Notes: generated from the letters alone by a model not told the origin. DNA of 64,000 bases from Mesorhizobium sp. (GCA_004020545.1 SAQE01000023.1:20885-84884), one strand, 5' to 3'; counted from the first letter of the stretch, positions 44,504 through 54,729 are shown. Made by a program: numbers and translations.

Positions 44504-45249
44504 TGGGCGACCTCGTGGTCGGCGACTGGTTCGGCAAGGCCGTCATCGACGCCCAGACGACGATACTGACCGAGCCGTTCGTGCATGATTTCGTGCGCGC
44601 CAACATCTGGCATCTCAAGGGCCGCGACGCCGACCTTTTGGTCGATACCGGCATGGGCATCTGCCGGCTGGCGCCCGAGATCGACACGCCGGCGGGCAAG
44701 CCGCTGATCGTCGTCGCCACCCACATCCACCTCGATCATGTCGGCTCGCTGCACGAATTTCCATTGCGGATGGGGCCGAAGGCGAGCGCAGCGCGGTTCG
44801 ACAGCATGGATGATGCCGTCACCTACGCTTACATGTTCCACAATCTCGATGGCGCGGTGTCCAAATTGCCCGCGCCCGGCTGGGAGGCGGCCAACTATCG
44901 GATTCCACCGGCGCCGCTGACCCGCGCGCTCGACGAGGGCGATATCGTCGATCTCGGCGACCGGAAATTCCGCGTGCTGCATCTGCCCGGACATTCGCCG
45001 GATTCGATCGCGCTGTTCGACGAGGCCGACGGCCTGTTCTTCGCCGGCGACGCCATCTATGACGGCATGCTGATCGACGACCTGCCGGATTCGGACCGTG
45101 CTGCCTATTGCCGCACCATGCAGCGTCTGCTCGACCTGCCGATACGCATCGGCCATGGCGGCCATGGCCCGAGTTTCAACGGCGAACGGATGCGTGAGAT
45201 CGCCTCTTCCTATCTGCGCCGAAGAGAGCGCTTCGTGAGCGCTCTCTGA
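44503..45249 (+). CDS. Metallo-beta-lactamase-fold hydrolase
   Basis: A 248-aa protein. The metal motif is THIHLDHVGS (residues about 72-81), followed by LHLPGHSPDSIALF with the third His, and FFAGDAIYD with the bridging Asp. The final His is in IRIGHGGHGPS. The two-domain layout resembles lactonase or glyoxalase-II-like hydrolases. It is coupled to pfp by TGATG, but no functional link is evident. Substrate unknown. Confidence 0.85.
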   Translation: MGDLVVGDWFGKAVIDAQTTILTEPFVHDFVRANIWHLKGRDADLLVDTGMGICRLAPEIDTPAGKPLIVVATHIHLDHVGSLHEFPLRMGPKASAARFDSMDDAVTYAYMFHNLDGAVSKLPAPGWEAANYRIPPAPLTRALDEGDIVDLGDRKFRVLHLPGHSPDSIALFDEADGLFFAGDAIYDGMLIDDLPDSDRAAYCRTMQRLLDLPIRIGHGGHGPSFNGERMREIASSYLRRRERFVSAL

Positions 45250-45434
45250 ATTAAATCTTCGTAAGGTCGTCTCAAAACCCTAATTCGGGCCGATCGGCAC
45301 TCTAGATGTCTGGCTGTCGATCCGGCCGGCTGCCATGCATGGCGAGACAGGCAATCCCGGTCGTCGACACGCCGACGGGCGCGCTCTTTGACAGCCCGCG
45401 GCGCCGGATCAACTCTCGCCCGGACAGAACGACC

Positions 45435-46982
45435 ATGTCACCATTAAGCATTCTTCGCAGACATCGCGTCGCGGCCCTGCTGGGCGCTGCGCTGATCATC
45501 TCTCCCGTCGTGGTTTCCTTCGCGCAAAACACCGGCAATGCCGGTCTGAGCAATGCGGTCGCGACGACGCAGACGCCGGTCGCAGGCATCACCGCGCCGA
45601 ACGGCTCGTTCGCGCCGGTCGTCGCCATCGCCAAGCCGGCTGTCGTGACCGTGACGACCATGATGAAAGCGCAGCCCGGGGGCATGAGCGATGGCTCGCC
45701 CTTCGACGGCAATTCGCCCTTCGACCAATATTTCCAGCAGTTCTTCGGCGACCAGGGCATCCCGATGCCGAAGACGCCGCCACAGCAGCAATCGCCGCGG
45801 CAGGAGGCTTTGGGCTCCGGCTTCATCGTCGGCTCGGACGGCACCATCGTCACCAACAACCACGTCGTCGACGGCGCCACCTCGATCAAGGTGACGCTGG
45901 ACGACGGGACCGAACTTTCCGCCAAGCTCGTCGGCCACGACGCCAAGAACGATCTGGCGGTGCTCAAGATCAAGGCGAGCAAGCCGCTGCCGACCGTGAA
46001 ATGGGGCGATTCCGACAGGCTGATGACCGGCGACCAGGTGCTGGCGATCGGCAATCCGTTCGGCATCGGCACCACGGTCACCGCCGGCATCGTTTCGGCG
46101 CGCGGCCGCGACCTGCATAGCGGGCCGTTCGACGATTTCATCCAGATCGACGCGCCGATCAACCACGGCAACTCCGGCGGCCCGCTGGTCGACGTCGCCG
46201 GCAATGTCATCGGCATCGACACCGCGATCTATTCGCCCAATGGCGGCAGCGTCGGCGTCGGCTTCGCCATCCCATCGAACCAGGCTCAGAAGGTCGTCGC
46301 CAAGCTGATGAAAGGCGGCAATATCGAATACGGCTATCTCGGCGTGCAGATCCAGCCTGTCACGCAGGATGTCGCCAGCGCCATAGGCCTCGATCACCCG
46401 GGCGGCGCGCTGGTCGCGGCAGTCACCGACGGGTCGCCCGCGGCCAAGGCCGGCATCGAAACAGGCGATGTCATCACCGGCTTCGCCGGCCAGGAGATCA
46501 AGGATCCCAAGGATCTTTCGCGCGCCGTCGCCGACGTCTCGCCCGGCAACAAGGAAACGCTGAATGTCTGGCGCAACGGCAAGACGATGCAGATATCGGC
46601 CGATGTCGGCCGCAACACCGAAGACCAGAAGACCGCGTCGAATGGAGAAGGCGGCAAGCCATCGGCCGAACAGGGCCTGCGCGTACCGTCGCTCGGCCTT
46701 GGCCTGACCGATCTCACGCCCGACATTCGCGAGCAGCTCAACCTCGCCGACAACCAGCGCGGCGCCGTGGTCGAGCGTGTCAATCCGGACAAGGCGGCCT
46801 CGGCCGCCGGCCTTGAGCCGGGCGATGTCATCGTTGCGGTCGACCGCACGCCGGTCAAGAGTGCCAGGCAGGCAAACCAGGCGATCGCCGAGGCCGGCAA
46901 GTCCGGCAGGAAGTCGGTGCTTTTGCTGGTCGACCGTGGCGACGTGCAGATCTTCGTCGCCGTGCCCTTCGCCGCCGGCTGA
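45435..46982 (+). CDS. degP: Periplasmic serine protease, DegP/HtrA (Do) family
   Basis: A 515-aa protein. Signal segment RRHRVAALLGAALIISPVVVSFAQ; catalytic triad His143 (TNNHVVDG), Asp173 (HDAKNDLAVLKI) and Ser247 (NHGNSGGPLVD); then two PDZ domains (GYLGVQIQPVTQDVA to about 400, and GLGLTDLTPDIREQL to the end). The ATG at 45435 fits the signal peptide; the frame opens 43 codons earlier without support. It refolds or degrades envelope proteins. Preceded by a 185-bp promoter region. Confidence 0.93.
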   Translation: MSPLSILRRHRVAALLGAALIISPVVVSFAQNTGNAGLSNAVATTQTPVAGITAPNGSFAPVVAIAKPAVVTVTTMMKAQPGGMSDGSPFDGNSPFDQYFQQFFGDQGIPMPKTPPQQQSPRQEALGSGFIVGSDGTIVTNNHVVDGATSIKVTLDDGTELSAKLVGHDAKNDLAVLKIKASKPLPTVKWGDSDRLMTGDQVLAIGNPFGIGTTVTAGIVSARGRDLHSGPFDDFIQIDAPINHGNSGGPLVDVAGNVIGIDTAIYSPNGGSVGVGFAIPSNQAQKVVAKLMKGGNIEYGYLGVQIQPVTQDVASAIGLDHPGGALVAAVTDGSPAAKAGIETGDVITGFAGQEIKDPKDLSRAVADVSPGNKETLNVWRNGKTMQISADVGRNTEDQKTASNGEGGKPSAEQGLRVPSLGLGLTDLTPDIREQLNLADNQRGAVVERVNPDKAASAAGLEPGDVIVAVDRTPVKSARQANQAIAEAGKSGRKSVLLLVDRGDVQIFVAVPFAAG

Positions 46983-47108
46983 GAAACTTGCCTGGAGCCT
47001 GTCGGCCTCTCCGGCAGGCTCCGGCGACAAGATTTCGGTTGCCCGCGGGGACGTCTTCGAGAACACTGCCATGCGCCGGCAAGCGGCCTGGTCACAGGAG
47101 GCATCTCA

Positions 47109-47720
47109 TTGGTCACCCGCGGCTTCTTTTCCGGACGGCGTCCTCCTTCCGACATAGACGCGCGCATCCCGCCGGGACAATATCTGGAACAGGGTTTTCC
47201 GGTTCTCTCGGCCGGGCCGACGCCGCGCGTGCGCACGGAGGACTGGTCGTTCACGCTCAAGCACGGGCCGCGCCCGGTCAAGAAGTGGAACTGGGCCGAA
47301 TTCAACGCCCTGCCGCAGAGCAAGATGACCCGCGACATCCATTGCGTGACGGCATGGACCAAGTTCAACACGCCCTGGCAAGGCGTGCTGATCGACGACA
47401 TCTTCGCCGATGCCGGCATCGAGCCACCGACCGCGTTCACGCTGGCGCTCTCCTTCGACGGCTATTCCACCAATGTGCCGACCAAGGACCTCGTCACCGG
47501 CAAGGCGATGGTGGCGCTGCTTTACGAGGGCAAACCGATCCCCGCCGACCATGGCGGCCCGGCGCGGCTTCTGGTGCCGCATCTCTATTTCTGGAAGTCG
47601 GCCAAATGGGTGAACGGCCTGCAGTTCACCGAGCGCGACGAGCCGGGTTTCTGGGAGCTGCGCGGCTATCACATGTATGGCGACCCGTGGCGTGAGCAGC
47701 GCTATTCAAGCGATCCGTAA
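47109..47720 (+). CDS. Sulfite-oxidase-like molybdopterin oxidoreductase
   Basis: A 203-aa protein of the sulfite oxidase/YedY catalytic-domain family without a signal peptide or dimerisation domain. The cofactor Cys is in DIHCVTAWTKF (about residue 79); ALSFDGYSTNVPTKDL and HGGPARLLVPHLYFWKSAKW are conserved. The start is TTG at 47109, decided by AGGAGG seven bases before it. It is followed by a ferredoxin-reductase-like flavoprotein, probably its redox partner. The physiological substrate is unknown. Confidence 0.87.
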   Translation: MVTRGFFSGRRPPSDIDARIPPGQYLEQGFPVLSAGPTPRVRTEDWSFTLKHGPRPVKKWNWAEFNALPQSKMTRDIHCVTAWTKFNTPWQGVLIDDIFADAGIEPPTAFTLALSFDGYSTNVPTKDLVTGKAMVALLYEGKPIPADHGGPARLLVPHLYFWKSAKWVNGLQFTERDEPGFWELRGYHMYGDPWREQRYSSDP

Positions 47721-47743
47721 GTGGCGACCGTGAGTGGCTATCC

Positions 47744-48490
47744 ATGAGCGCCGAACCGCAGCCGCAATCGCCGTGGCAGACGGCCACGATCAGCCGCGTC
47801 GAAAAGCGCACGCCGCGCGTCACCAGCTTCTGGTTCCAGCCGTCGCGTCCGTTCACCCATCTGGCGGGGCAGCATGTCGACGTCAGGCTGACGGCGCCGG
47901 ACGGCTATCAGGCACGCCGTTCCTATTCCATCGCCTCGGCGCCGGAGGCAGGCGCCGGCGTCGAACTGGCGATCGAGCGGCTCGACGACGGCGAGGTCTC
48001 ACCCTTCTTCCACGATGTGGCGGAGGTCGGCGACGAGATCGAATTGCGTGGGCCGCTCGGCGGCCATTTCATCTGGGAGGTGAGTGACGGCGGGCCGATC
48101 CTTCTGGTCGGCGGCGGCTCCGGCGTGGTGCCGCTGATGGCGATGGTGCGCCATCGCGCCTCGCAAAAATCGGCTGCGCCGATCGCACTGGTGTTGTCGG
48201 CGAGGGTCTGGGACGAAGTGATCTTTCGCGACGAATTGATCGGCCTCGACGACCGCCGCGACGGCTTCGATCTTGTGCTGACGCTGACGCGCGAGCAGGC
48301 CCGCCGCCCCGCCGACTACTCCCGGCGCGTCGACGCAAAGATGATGGCCCAAGCCATGGAGCGGCTGCCAAAGGCGCCGAGGCTCGCCTATGTCTGCGGC
48401 TCGAACGCGTTCGTGTCGGCCGCCGCCGAGGCCCTGATCGATGCCGGCGTTCCCTCAGGGCTGATCCGCACCGAGCGTTACGGGGTGTGA
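47744..48490 (+). CDS. FAD/NAD(P)-binding ferredoxin-reductase family protein
   Basis: A 248-aa oxidoreductase. FAD motif ARRSYSIASAPE (about residues 57-68), NAD(P) motif LVGGGSGVVPLMAMV (about 120) and C-terminal LAYVCGSNAFVSAAAEALI. There is no iron-sulfur domain. It follows the molybdopterin protein by 23 bp, and the pairing occurs in many proteobacteria. It probably moves electrons between NAD(P)H and the molybdenum protein (inference). Confidence 0.88.
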   Translation: MSAEPQPQSPWQTATISRVEKRTPRVTSFWFQPSRPFTHLAGQHVDVRLTAPDGYQARRSYSIASAPEAGAGVELAIERLDDGEVSPFFHDVAEVGDEIELRGPLGGHFIWEVSDGGPILLVGGGSGVVPLMAMVRHRASQKSAAPIALVLSARVWDEVIFRDELIGLDDRRDGFDLVLTLTREQARRPADYSRRVDAKMMAQAMERLPKAPRLAYVCGSNAFVSAAAEALIDAGVPSGLIRTERYGV

Positions 48491-48949
48491 ATGTGCGCAA
48501 TCTCTCCTGACCGGAAGAAGGCCGCCAAAGACGCCATAGGCAGCGACGGCTTGGCAACCTGAGGCCGGCAAATGCACCCGAATCAGGGTCCCGATCAGCC
48601 TCGAAATGGTTAAGAGTATCGAAAAGTGACTATTAGGAGATTCTAAAATCGAACCGAACGGTTCGTTTCTGTTGACGGTGCGTGCAGGATGGGGTGAACA
48701 TTGGTGGTCGGACACACTTGGTGAGCTAAACGGTGAAATGGCATAAGCATTTGATTCAGCTATGGAAAAATCTTGTGCTAGGAACGGTCTGCGCAATTTC
48801 AAGATGTGGATTCATGGTCCAGGCGGAACAACTTCGTGATTGGAATCCGGCAGCCGGCTTACCCACATCGGCGCTGTCCGAACGACGCGATTTCCATTCC
48901 CAAGACACGCCGCTAGACGGACGGAAATAAAGATACTGGAGTACCAAAA
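48491..48949. other. AT-rich intergenic region with one palindrome
   Basis: 459 bp between the flavoprotein gene and the first DUF680-like gene. The right part is AT-richer. A CGAACCG-AA-CGGTTCG palindrome lies at 48650-48665. A 65-codon frame at 48733-48930 has no ribosome site or protein-like composition, so I do not call it. The promoter of the DUF680 genes should lie near 48870-48930. Confidence 0.45.
48650..48665. promoter_or_regulatory. TetR-type palindrome
   Basis: CGAACCG-AA-CGGTTCG: perfect 7-bp arms with a 2-bp centre, resembling a TetR-family operator. No TetR gene is in the window, and the gene it would control is unclear. Confidence 0.4.
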
Positions 48950-49153
48950 ATGAAAAAGATTGTTCTCACTGCCGCCGCCGTTCTGGCCATTTCCGGCAGC
49001 GCCTTCGCTGCTAGCGACAACTATGGTTCGAACGGTGCCAATCAGCCGGCTGCCGCGGTCGACACCTCCTACACGGCTTCGACCAAGTCGGATGCGGCCG
49101 CACAGAAGCCCGTCACCCAGGGCGCCGACCGCAACCTCTTCGGCAACAACTAA
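48950..49153 (+). CDS. Small secreted DUF680-like protein, copy 1
   Basis: A 67-aa protein. Signal peptide KKIVLTAAAVLAISGSAFA, cleaved near residue 20, then a short hydrophilic mature peptide beginning SDNYGSNGANQPAAAVDTS and ending GADRNLFGNN. This matches the DUF680 family of Mesorhizobium as I remember it. GGAG is 8 bases before the ATG. It is paralogous to the gene 102 bp downstream. Function unknown. Confidence 0.8.
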   Translation: MKKIVLTAAAVLAISGSAFAASDNYGSNGANQPAAAVDTSYTASTKSDAAAQKPVTQGADRNLFGNN

Positions 49154-49255
49154 CAGCCGAACCCGACCATGATCCGGAAATGAGGGGCCGCCATGGTCGA
49201 CAGGAGACGGACGGCGGGGCCGCCCGCCGCCGCCCAGAATTCAGGAGTAATTGAA

Positions 49256-49486
49256 ATGAAGAAGATTGTTCTTGCCACTGCGGCCGTTTTGGCCCTTTCC
49301 AGCGCCGCTTTCGCGGGCAGCGACAACTACGGCAACAGCGGCGTCAACCAGCCGGCTCCCGCCGTCGACACGACCCGCACCTCGTCGACCAGCACCGACT
49401 CGCCGGTCTACAAGTTGCTGAACTCGTCGAATGATGCACAGAAGTCGGCCCCGCAGGGCAGCGACCGCAACCTGTTCGGCCGCTGA
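49256..49486 (+). CDS. Small secreted DUF680-like protein, copy 2
   Basis: A 76-aa protein with signal KKIVLATAAVLALSSAAFA and mature start SDNYGNSGVNQPAPAVDT, ending GSDRNLFGR. It shares most N- and C-terminal residues with copy 1 but has about 9 extra residues in the middle. CAGGAG precedes the ATG. Likely a tandem duplication. Followed by a strong terminator. Confidence 0.8.
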   Translation: MKKIVLATAAVLALSSAAFAGSDNYGNSGVNQPAPAVDTTRTSSTSTDSPVYKLLNSSNDAQKSAPQGSDRNLFGR

Positions 49487-49502
49487 CAGCCGCAGGCAGT
49501 TG

Positions 49503-49536
49503 AAAAAAGGCGGCGAGCCTGGCTCGCCGCCTTTTT
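49503..49536. terminator. Strong bidirectional terminator
   Basis: AAAAAGGCGGCGAGCC and its exact complement ending CCTTTTT form a long stem with a tiny loop (TG). An A-run on the left and a T-run on the right let it stop both the DUF680 genes and the convergent aglK transcript. Confidence 0.9.
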
Positions 49537-49563
49537 GTTTGCCGGAGCGGAGGGACGCCGGCC

Positions 49564-50676
<1,113 letters not shown>

Positions 50677-50709
50677 GGTTTTCTCTCCCAGTGATTGTCC
50701 GTTGCAAAC

Positions 50710-52374
50710 TCAGTCGATACGCCCGAACCAGGCGCCATAGCCGCCGAGGCGGATGGACCTGGTGCCAGCTTGTCCCGAAAAGCCATGCCCCGGCAAGGGC
50801 TGCGGCGAGCCTTTGCCGAGATCGATCTCGGCAGGCTTGCTGCCGAGATTGAAGACGCAGGCGATGCGCTCATTGCCTTCGCGGCGCGTGAAGGCGACGG
50901 TGTCGCCGGCACTTTCGATGAAATCGATATCGCCCTTGGCCAGTGCCGGATGCTGGCGCCGGAAGGCGAGAAAGCGGCGGTAGTGCTCGAGCAGCGAGTT
51001 CGGGTCGCCCTGCTGCACGTTCACCGCTTGCGAGAGATGCTTGCCCGGCACCGGCAGCCAGGGCTTGGCGGTCGAGAAGCCGCCATTCTCGGCCGCCGCT
51101 TCCCACACCATCGGCGTGCGGCAGCCGTCGCGCCCCTTGAACTCGGGCCAGAAACGGATGCCGTAGGGGTCCTGAAGGTCCTCGAACTTGAGCTCCGCCT
51201 CGGCGAGGCCGAGTTCCTCGCCCTGATAGATGCAGACCGAGCCGCGCAGCGACATCAAGAGCGCCGAGATCACCTTGAGATAGGCGACCGGATCGGCCTC
51301 GTCGGCGGCCCAGCGCGAGGCCGGACGCATTACGTCGTGGTTGGAGTAGGCCCAGCAGGACCAGCCGTCGCTGGCGACCCGGCCGAAAGCTTCCAGCACC
51401 GCGCGCACCTTGGCGGCGCTGATCTTCTCCGGTGCCAGGAAGTCGAAGGAATAGCACATATGCACGCGTCTGGCGCCGGCGGTGTAGGCGGCCACCACTT
51501 CCAGCCCGCGCTGCGAATCGCCAACCTCGCCGACGGCGGCCTGCGCCGGATATTCGTCGAGCAGCGCGCGGAAGCGCTCGAGGAACCCGAGGTTTTCCGG
51601 CCGGCTCTTGTCGTAGATATGGTCCTGGTAGTTGTAGGGATTGACCGCCGGCGCCGTCTGGTCGTTGCGCTCTTCCGGCGGCAGCGGCGGGTTGTCCTCC
51701 AGCCCCTGGCTGTGGAAGTAGAAATTGATGGTGTCGAGCCGGAAGCCGTCGACGCCGCGCTCCAGCCAGAAGCGGGTGACGTCGAGCAGCGCGTCCTGGA
51801 CTTGCGCGTTGTGGAAGTTGAGATCGGGCTGCTCGGCGAGGAAATTGTGCATGTAATATTGCTGGCGGCTGGTGTCCCATTGCCAGGCGGAGCCGCCGAA
51901 GATCGACAGCCAGTTGTTGGGCGGCGTGCCGTCGGGCCTGGCGTCCGCCCACACATACCAGTCCGCTTTTGGATTGGTCCGGCTGGAGCGGCTTTCCTTG
52001 AACCAGGGGTGGATGTCGGCGGTGTGCGACAGCACCTCGTCGATCATCACCTTGAGGCCCAACCGGTGGGCTTCCGCGACAAGCGCATCGAAATCGGCCA
52101 GCGTGCCGAACATCGGGTCGACGTCGCAATAGTCCGACACGTCGTAGCCGAAATCCTTCATCGGCGATTTGAAGAAGGGCGAGATCCAGATGGCGTCGAC
52201 GCCGAGCGAGGCGATGTAGGGCAGCCGCCGCACTATGCCCTTCAGGTCGCCGATGCCGTCGCCGTTCGAGTCCTGATAGGAACGCGGATAGATCTGGTAG
52301 ATCACCGCGCCCCGCCACCAATCGCGGTCGAGGGCGGGGTCTGGTCTCGAAGTCGCCTTCAAAGCCGATTGCAT
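50710..52374 (-). CDS. aglA: Alpha-glucosidase, GH13
   Basis: A 554-aa cytoplasmic glycosidase. GH13 regions are visible: YQIYPRSYQDSNGDGIGDL, DAIWISPFFKSPMKDFGYD, DEVLSHTADIHPWF (region I), GVDGFRLDTINFY with the nucleophile Asp, AVGEVGD with the acid/base Glu, and YSNHDVMR with the third Asp. It hydrolyses imported alpha-glucosides. There is no signal peptide. Its N-terminus follows aglG by 4 bp. Confidence 0.95.
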   Translation of the reverse strand: MQSALKATSRPDPALDRDWWRGAVIYQIYPRSYQDSNGDGIGDLKGIVRRLPYIASLGVDAIWISPFFKSPMKDFGYDVSDYCDVDPMFGTLADFDALVAEAHRLGLKVMIDEVLSHTADIHPWFKESRSSRTNPKADWYVWADARPDGTPPNNWLSIFGGSAWQWDTSRQQYYMHNFLAEQPDLNFHNAQVQDALLDVTRFWLERGVDGFRLDTINFYFHSQGLEDNPPLPPEERNDQTAPAVNPYNYQDHIYDKSRPENLGFLERFRALLDEYPAQAAVGEVGDSQRGLEVVAAYTAGARRVHMCYSFDFLAPEKISAAKVRAVLEAFGRVASDGWSCWAYSNHDVMRPASRWAADEADPVAYLKVISALLMSLRGSVCIYQGEELGLAEAELKFEDLQDPYGIRFWPEFKGRDGCRTPMVWEAAAENGGFSTAKPWLPVPGKHLSQAVNVQQGDPNSLLEHYRRFLAFRRQHPALAKGDIDFIESAGDTVAFTRREGNERIACVFNLGSKPAEIDLGKGSPQPLPGHGFSGQAGTRSIRLGGYGAWFGRID

Positions 52375-52378
52375 GTTA

Positions 52379-53533
52379 TCAACCTCCTTTCACCGAGCCG
52401 GCAAGCAGCCCGCGGACGAAATAGCGCTGCAGCGAGAAGAACACGATCAGCGGCACGATGATGGTCACGAAGGCCGATGTCGTCAGGATCTCCCAGTCGC
52501 CGCCGCGCGAGCCGAGCAGCGCATTGAGCTTGGCCGTCAGCACGATCTGATCGGCCTCTGTGCCGAGGAAAACCATCGCCACCAAGAGATCGTTCCAAAC
52601 CCACAGGAATTGGAAGATGGCGAAGGAGGCAAGCACCGGGAAGGACAGCGGCAGCACGATCTTGACGAAGATCTCGAAATCACTGGCGCCGTCGATGCGG
52701 GCAGACTCCATGATCTCGCGCGGCAGGCCGGCAATGTAGCTCCTGAGCAGATAGATGGCGAAGGGCAGGCCGAAGCCGGTATGCGCCAGCCAGATGCCGA
52801 GATAGGTCTTCGACGGCACGCCGAAGAAGCTGCCGACGCCATTGTAGAGTTTCAACAGCGGGATCAGCGACATCTGCAGCGGCACGACCAGCAGGCCGAT
52901 GATGACGGCGATCAAGAGCGCCCGGCCGGGAAAGCGCATCCAGGCCAGCGCATAGGCCGCGAAGGCGGCAATCAGGATCGGAATGACGGTCGATGGAATG
53001 GTGACGGTCAGCGAGTTCATGAAGGAGCGGCCGATGCCTTCCGAGAACAGCACCGTCCGGTAATTGTCGGTGGTGAACTTCGGTGGCGCCGACGAGGCGA
53101 AATAGACACGCTGGCCGCGCTCGCCTTCGAATGCCTTCGGCGAGGACAGGACGAAAGTGCCGTCGGCGTTGACCTGCAGGCTGACGCCGTCGCCGAGATC
53201 GGCCGCCGTGCCGGCGGGGTATTGCGTCGGCGCCGCCGACTTGACGCCGAAGGCGCTGATCTCGCGCTTGGCGCCGTCGCCGAAGATGTTGCCCTCGATG
53301 ACGTATTTGCCGTCCTTCTGCGTCTGCGCGGAAGCCGCCGGCAGCCGTCCGGCCTCGGTCTGGCTGGAACTGGCGAAGGAGTTCCACCAGCCCGAAGCAA
53401 TGATCTGGTCCTTGTCGCGCAGCGACGAGACAAGAATGCCGAGCGTGGGGATGGTCCAGATCGCCACGAAGACAAGCACCGCGATGTGGACGCCAAAGCG
53501 GCTGGCAAAGGACTTTCCGGTCTTGGCGGTCAT
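52379..53533 (-). CDS. aglG: Alpha-glucoside ABC permease (MalG type)
   Basis: A 384-aa membrane protein. The first membrane segment (HIAVLVFVAIWTIPTLGILV) is followed by a large hydrophilic periplasmic loop of about 130 residues before the remaining five segments. The EAA-type loop is SARIDGASDFEIFVKIVLPL. The ATG at 53533 has GGGAGG upstream; the open frame before it belongs to aglF. The long loop is known for AglG-type permeases and may contact AglE. Confidence 0.92.
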   Translation of the reverse strand: MTAKTGKSFASRFGVHIAVLVFVAIWTIPTLGILVSSLRDKDQIIASGWWNSFASSSQTEAGRLPAASAQTQKDGKYVIEGNIFGDGAKREISAFGVKSAAPTQYPAGTAADLGDGVSLQVNADGTFVLSSPKAFEGERGQRVYFASSAPPKFTTDNYRTVLFSEGIGRSFMNSLTVTIPSTVIPILIAAFAAYALAWMRFPGRALLIAVIIGLLVVPLQMSLIPLLKLYNGVGSFFGVPSKTYLGIWLAHTGFGLPFAIYLLRSYIAGLPREIMESARIDGASDFEIFVKIVLPLSFPVLASFAIFQFLWVWNDLLVAMVFLGTEADQIVLTAKLNALLGSRGGDWEILTTSAFVTIIVPLIVFFSLQRYFVRGLLAGSVKGG

Positions 53534-53534
53534 C

Positions 53535-54548
53535 TCAGTGCCCTCCCGTCTCTTTGTTGGCCTGGCGGATGTTCCAGACCATGATCGGAATGACGGCAAT
53601 CATGATGATGATGGCGATGGTTGCGCCGCGGCCGAAGTCGCCGCCGCCGCGGAACATCCAGTCGAACATCAAGTTGGCGAGCACCTGGCTGTTCCATTGG
53701 CCGTTGGTCATCGTCAGCACGATGTCGAACACCTTCAGCACCAGGATGGTGATGGTGGTCCAGACGACGGCGATCGTGCCCCAAATCTGCGGCACCATGA
53801 TCTTCCAGAAGATCTGGAACGGGTTGGCGCCGTCGATGACCGCGGCTTCGAGCGTTTCCTCCGGAATGCCGCGTAGCGCCGAAGACAGGATCACCATGGC
53901 AAAGCCGGTCTGGATCCAGATCAGGATCACCATCAGGAAGAAGTTGTTCCAGAACGGCAGCGATATCCACACCTGCGGCTGGCCGCCGAAAAACTGGATG
54001 ATGGCGTTGAGCAGACCGATCTGGACCTGGCCTTCGCCGCGATACTCGTAGATGAACTTCCAGATCACGCTGGCGCCGACGAAGGAGATCGCCAGCGGCA
54101 GGAAGATCAGGCTCTTGGCGATCGTTCCCCACCAGATCTTGTCGGTGAGCACGGCGATGATCAGCCCGAGGAAGGTGCAGGCAGCGGGCACCACCGCCAG
54201 CCAAAGCACATTGTTCAGGATCGAATTACGGAAATCGTGGTCGCCGAACGCCCACTCATAATTGGCAAGACCAACGAAGCTCGCGCCGCCCCTGTCGAGA
54301 AAGGAGAGCCTGAGCGTCTCGATAACCGGGTAGATCAGGTAGATGGTGAGGATGATCATGGCCGGGCCGACGAACAGCCACGGCCGCACCAGCCCCTGCC
54401 GGCGCAGATTGTCGACGGCGGCCGTGCCGGAAACCCCGCGCGACGGGAAGATGACGTCGAGCAGTTTGTTGGCGCCCCAGAAATAGGCGACACAGCCGCC
54501 GACGCCGATGATGATGACGAATATGGCCGAGAAAATCTGAGCCGCCAT
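53535..54548 (-). CDS. aglF: Alpha-glucoside ABC permease (MalF type)
   Basis: A 337-aa membrane protein with an N-terminal anchor (FSAIFVIIIGVGGCVAYFWG) and six further segments. The EAA-type loop is AVIDGANPFQIFWKIMVPQI. It is coupled closely to aglG (1-bp gap) and separated from aglE by 181 bp with a GC hairpin. Confidence 0.93.
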   Translation of the reverse strand: MAAQIFSAIFVIIIGVGGCVAYFWGANKLLDVIFPSRGVSGTAAVDNLRRQGLVRPWLFVGPAMIILTIYLIYPVIETLRLSFLDRGGASFVGLANYEWAFGDHDFRNSILNNVLWLAVVPAACTFLGLIIAVLTDKIWWGTIAKSLIFLPLAISFVGASVIWKFIYEYRGEGQVQIGLLNAIIQFFGGQPQVWISLPFWNNFFLMVILIWIQTGFAMVILSSALRGIPEETLEAAVIDGANPFQIFWKIMVPQIWGTIAVVWTTITILVLKVFDIVLTMTNGQWNSQVLANLMFDWMFRGGGDFGRGATIAIIIMIAVIPIMVWNIRQANKETGGH

Positions 54549-54661
54549 GGGTCCCTCTCCCTGCGCATGACCGGCCAGACCGTGCTGGCGATCGGATGCA
54601 CCGACTTGTGAGTTTTCGGAACAATCGAGACGCGAAGGCTTCCGGCGTTTGCCGCCGGGTC

Positions 54662-54685
54662 GGATCCGGGCCGTGGCCCGGATCC
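54662..54685. promoter_or_regulatory. GC-rich hairpin after aglE
   Basis: GGATCCGGGCC/GGCCCGGATCC, perfect 11-bp arms around GT, 45 bp past the aglE stop and without a T-run. It is analogous in position to the hairpin at 10477-10501 and probably protects the binding-protein mRNA. Confidence 0.6.
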
Positions 54686-54729
54686 AGTAGGAGGATCAGG
54701 AAGGTCTGACTTGAGCCGCGACAGGCGGC

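Noticed and set aside
45444-47072. 542-codon frame antisense to degP
   Set aside because: Antisense artefact; degP has the full catalytic triad and signal peptide.
48733-48930. 65-codon frame in the AT-rich gap before the DUF680 genes
   Set aside because: No ribosome site, atypical residue composition, overlaps the expected promoter.
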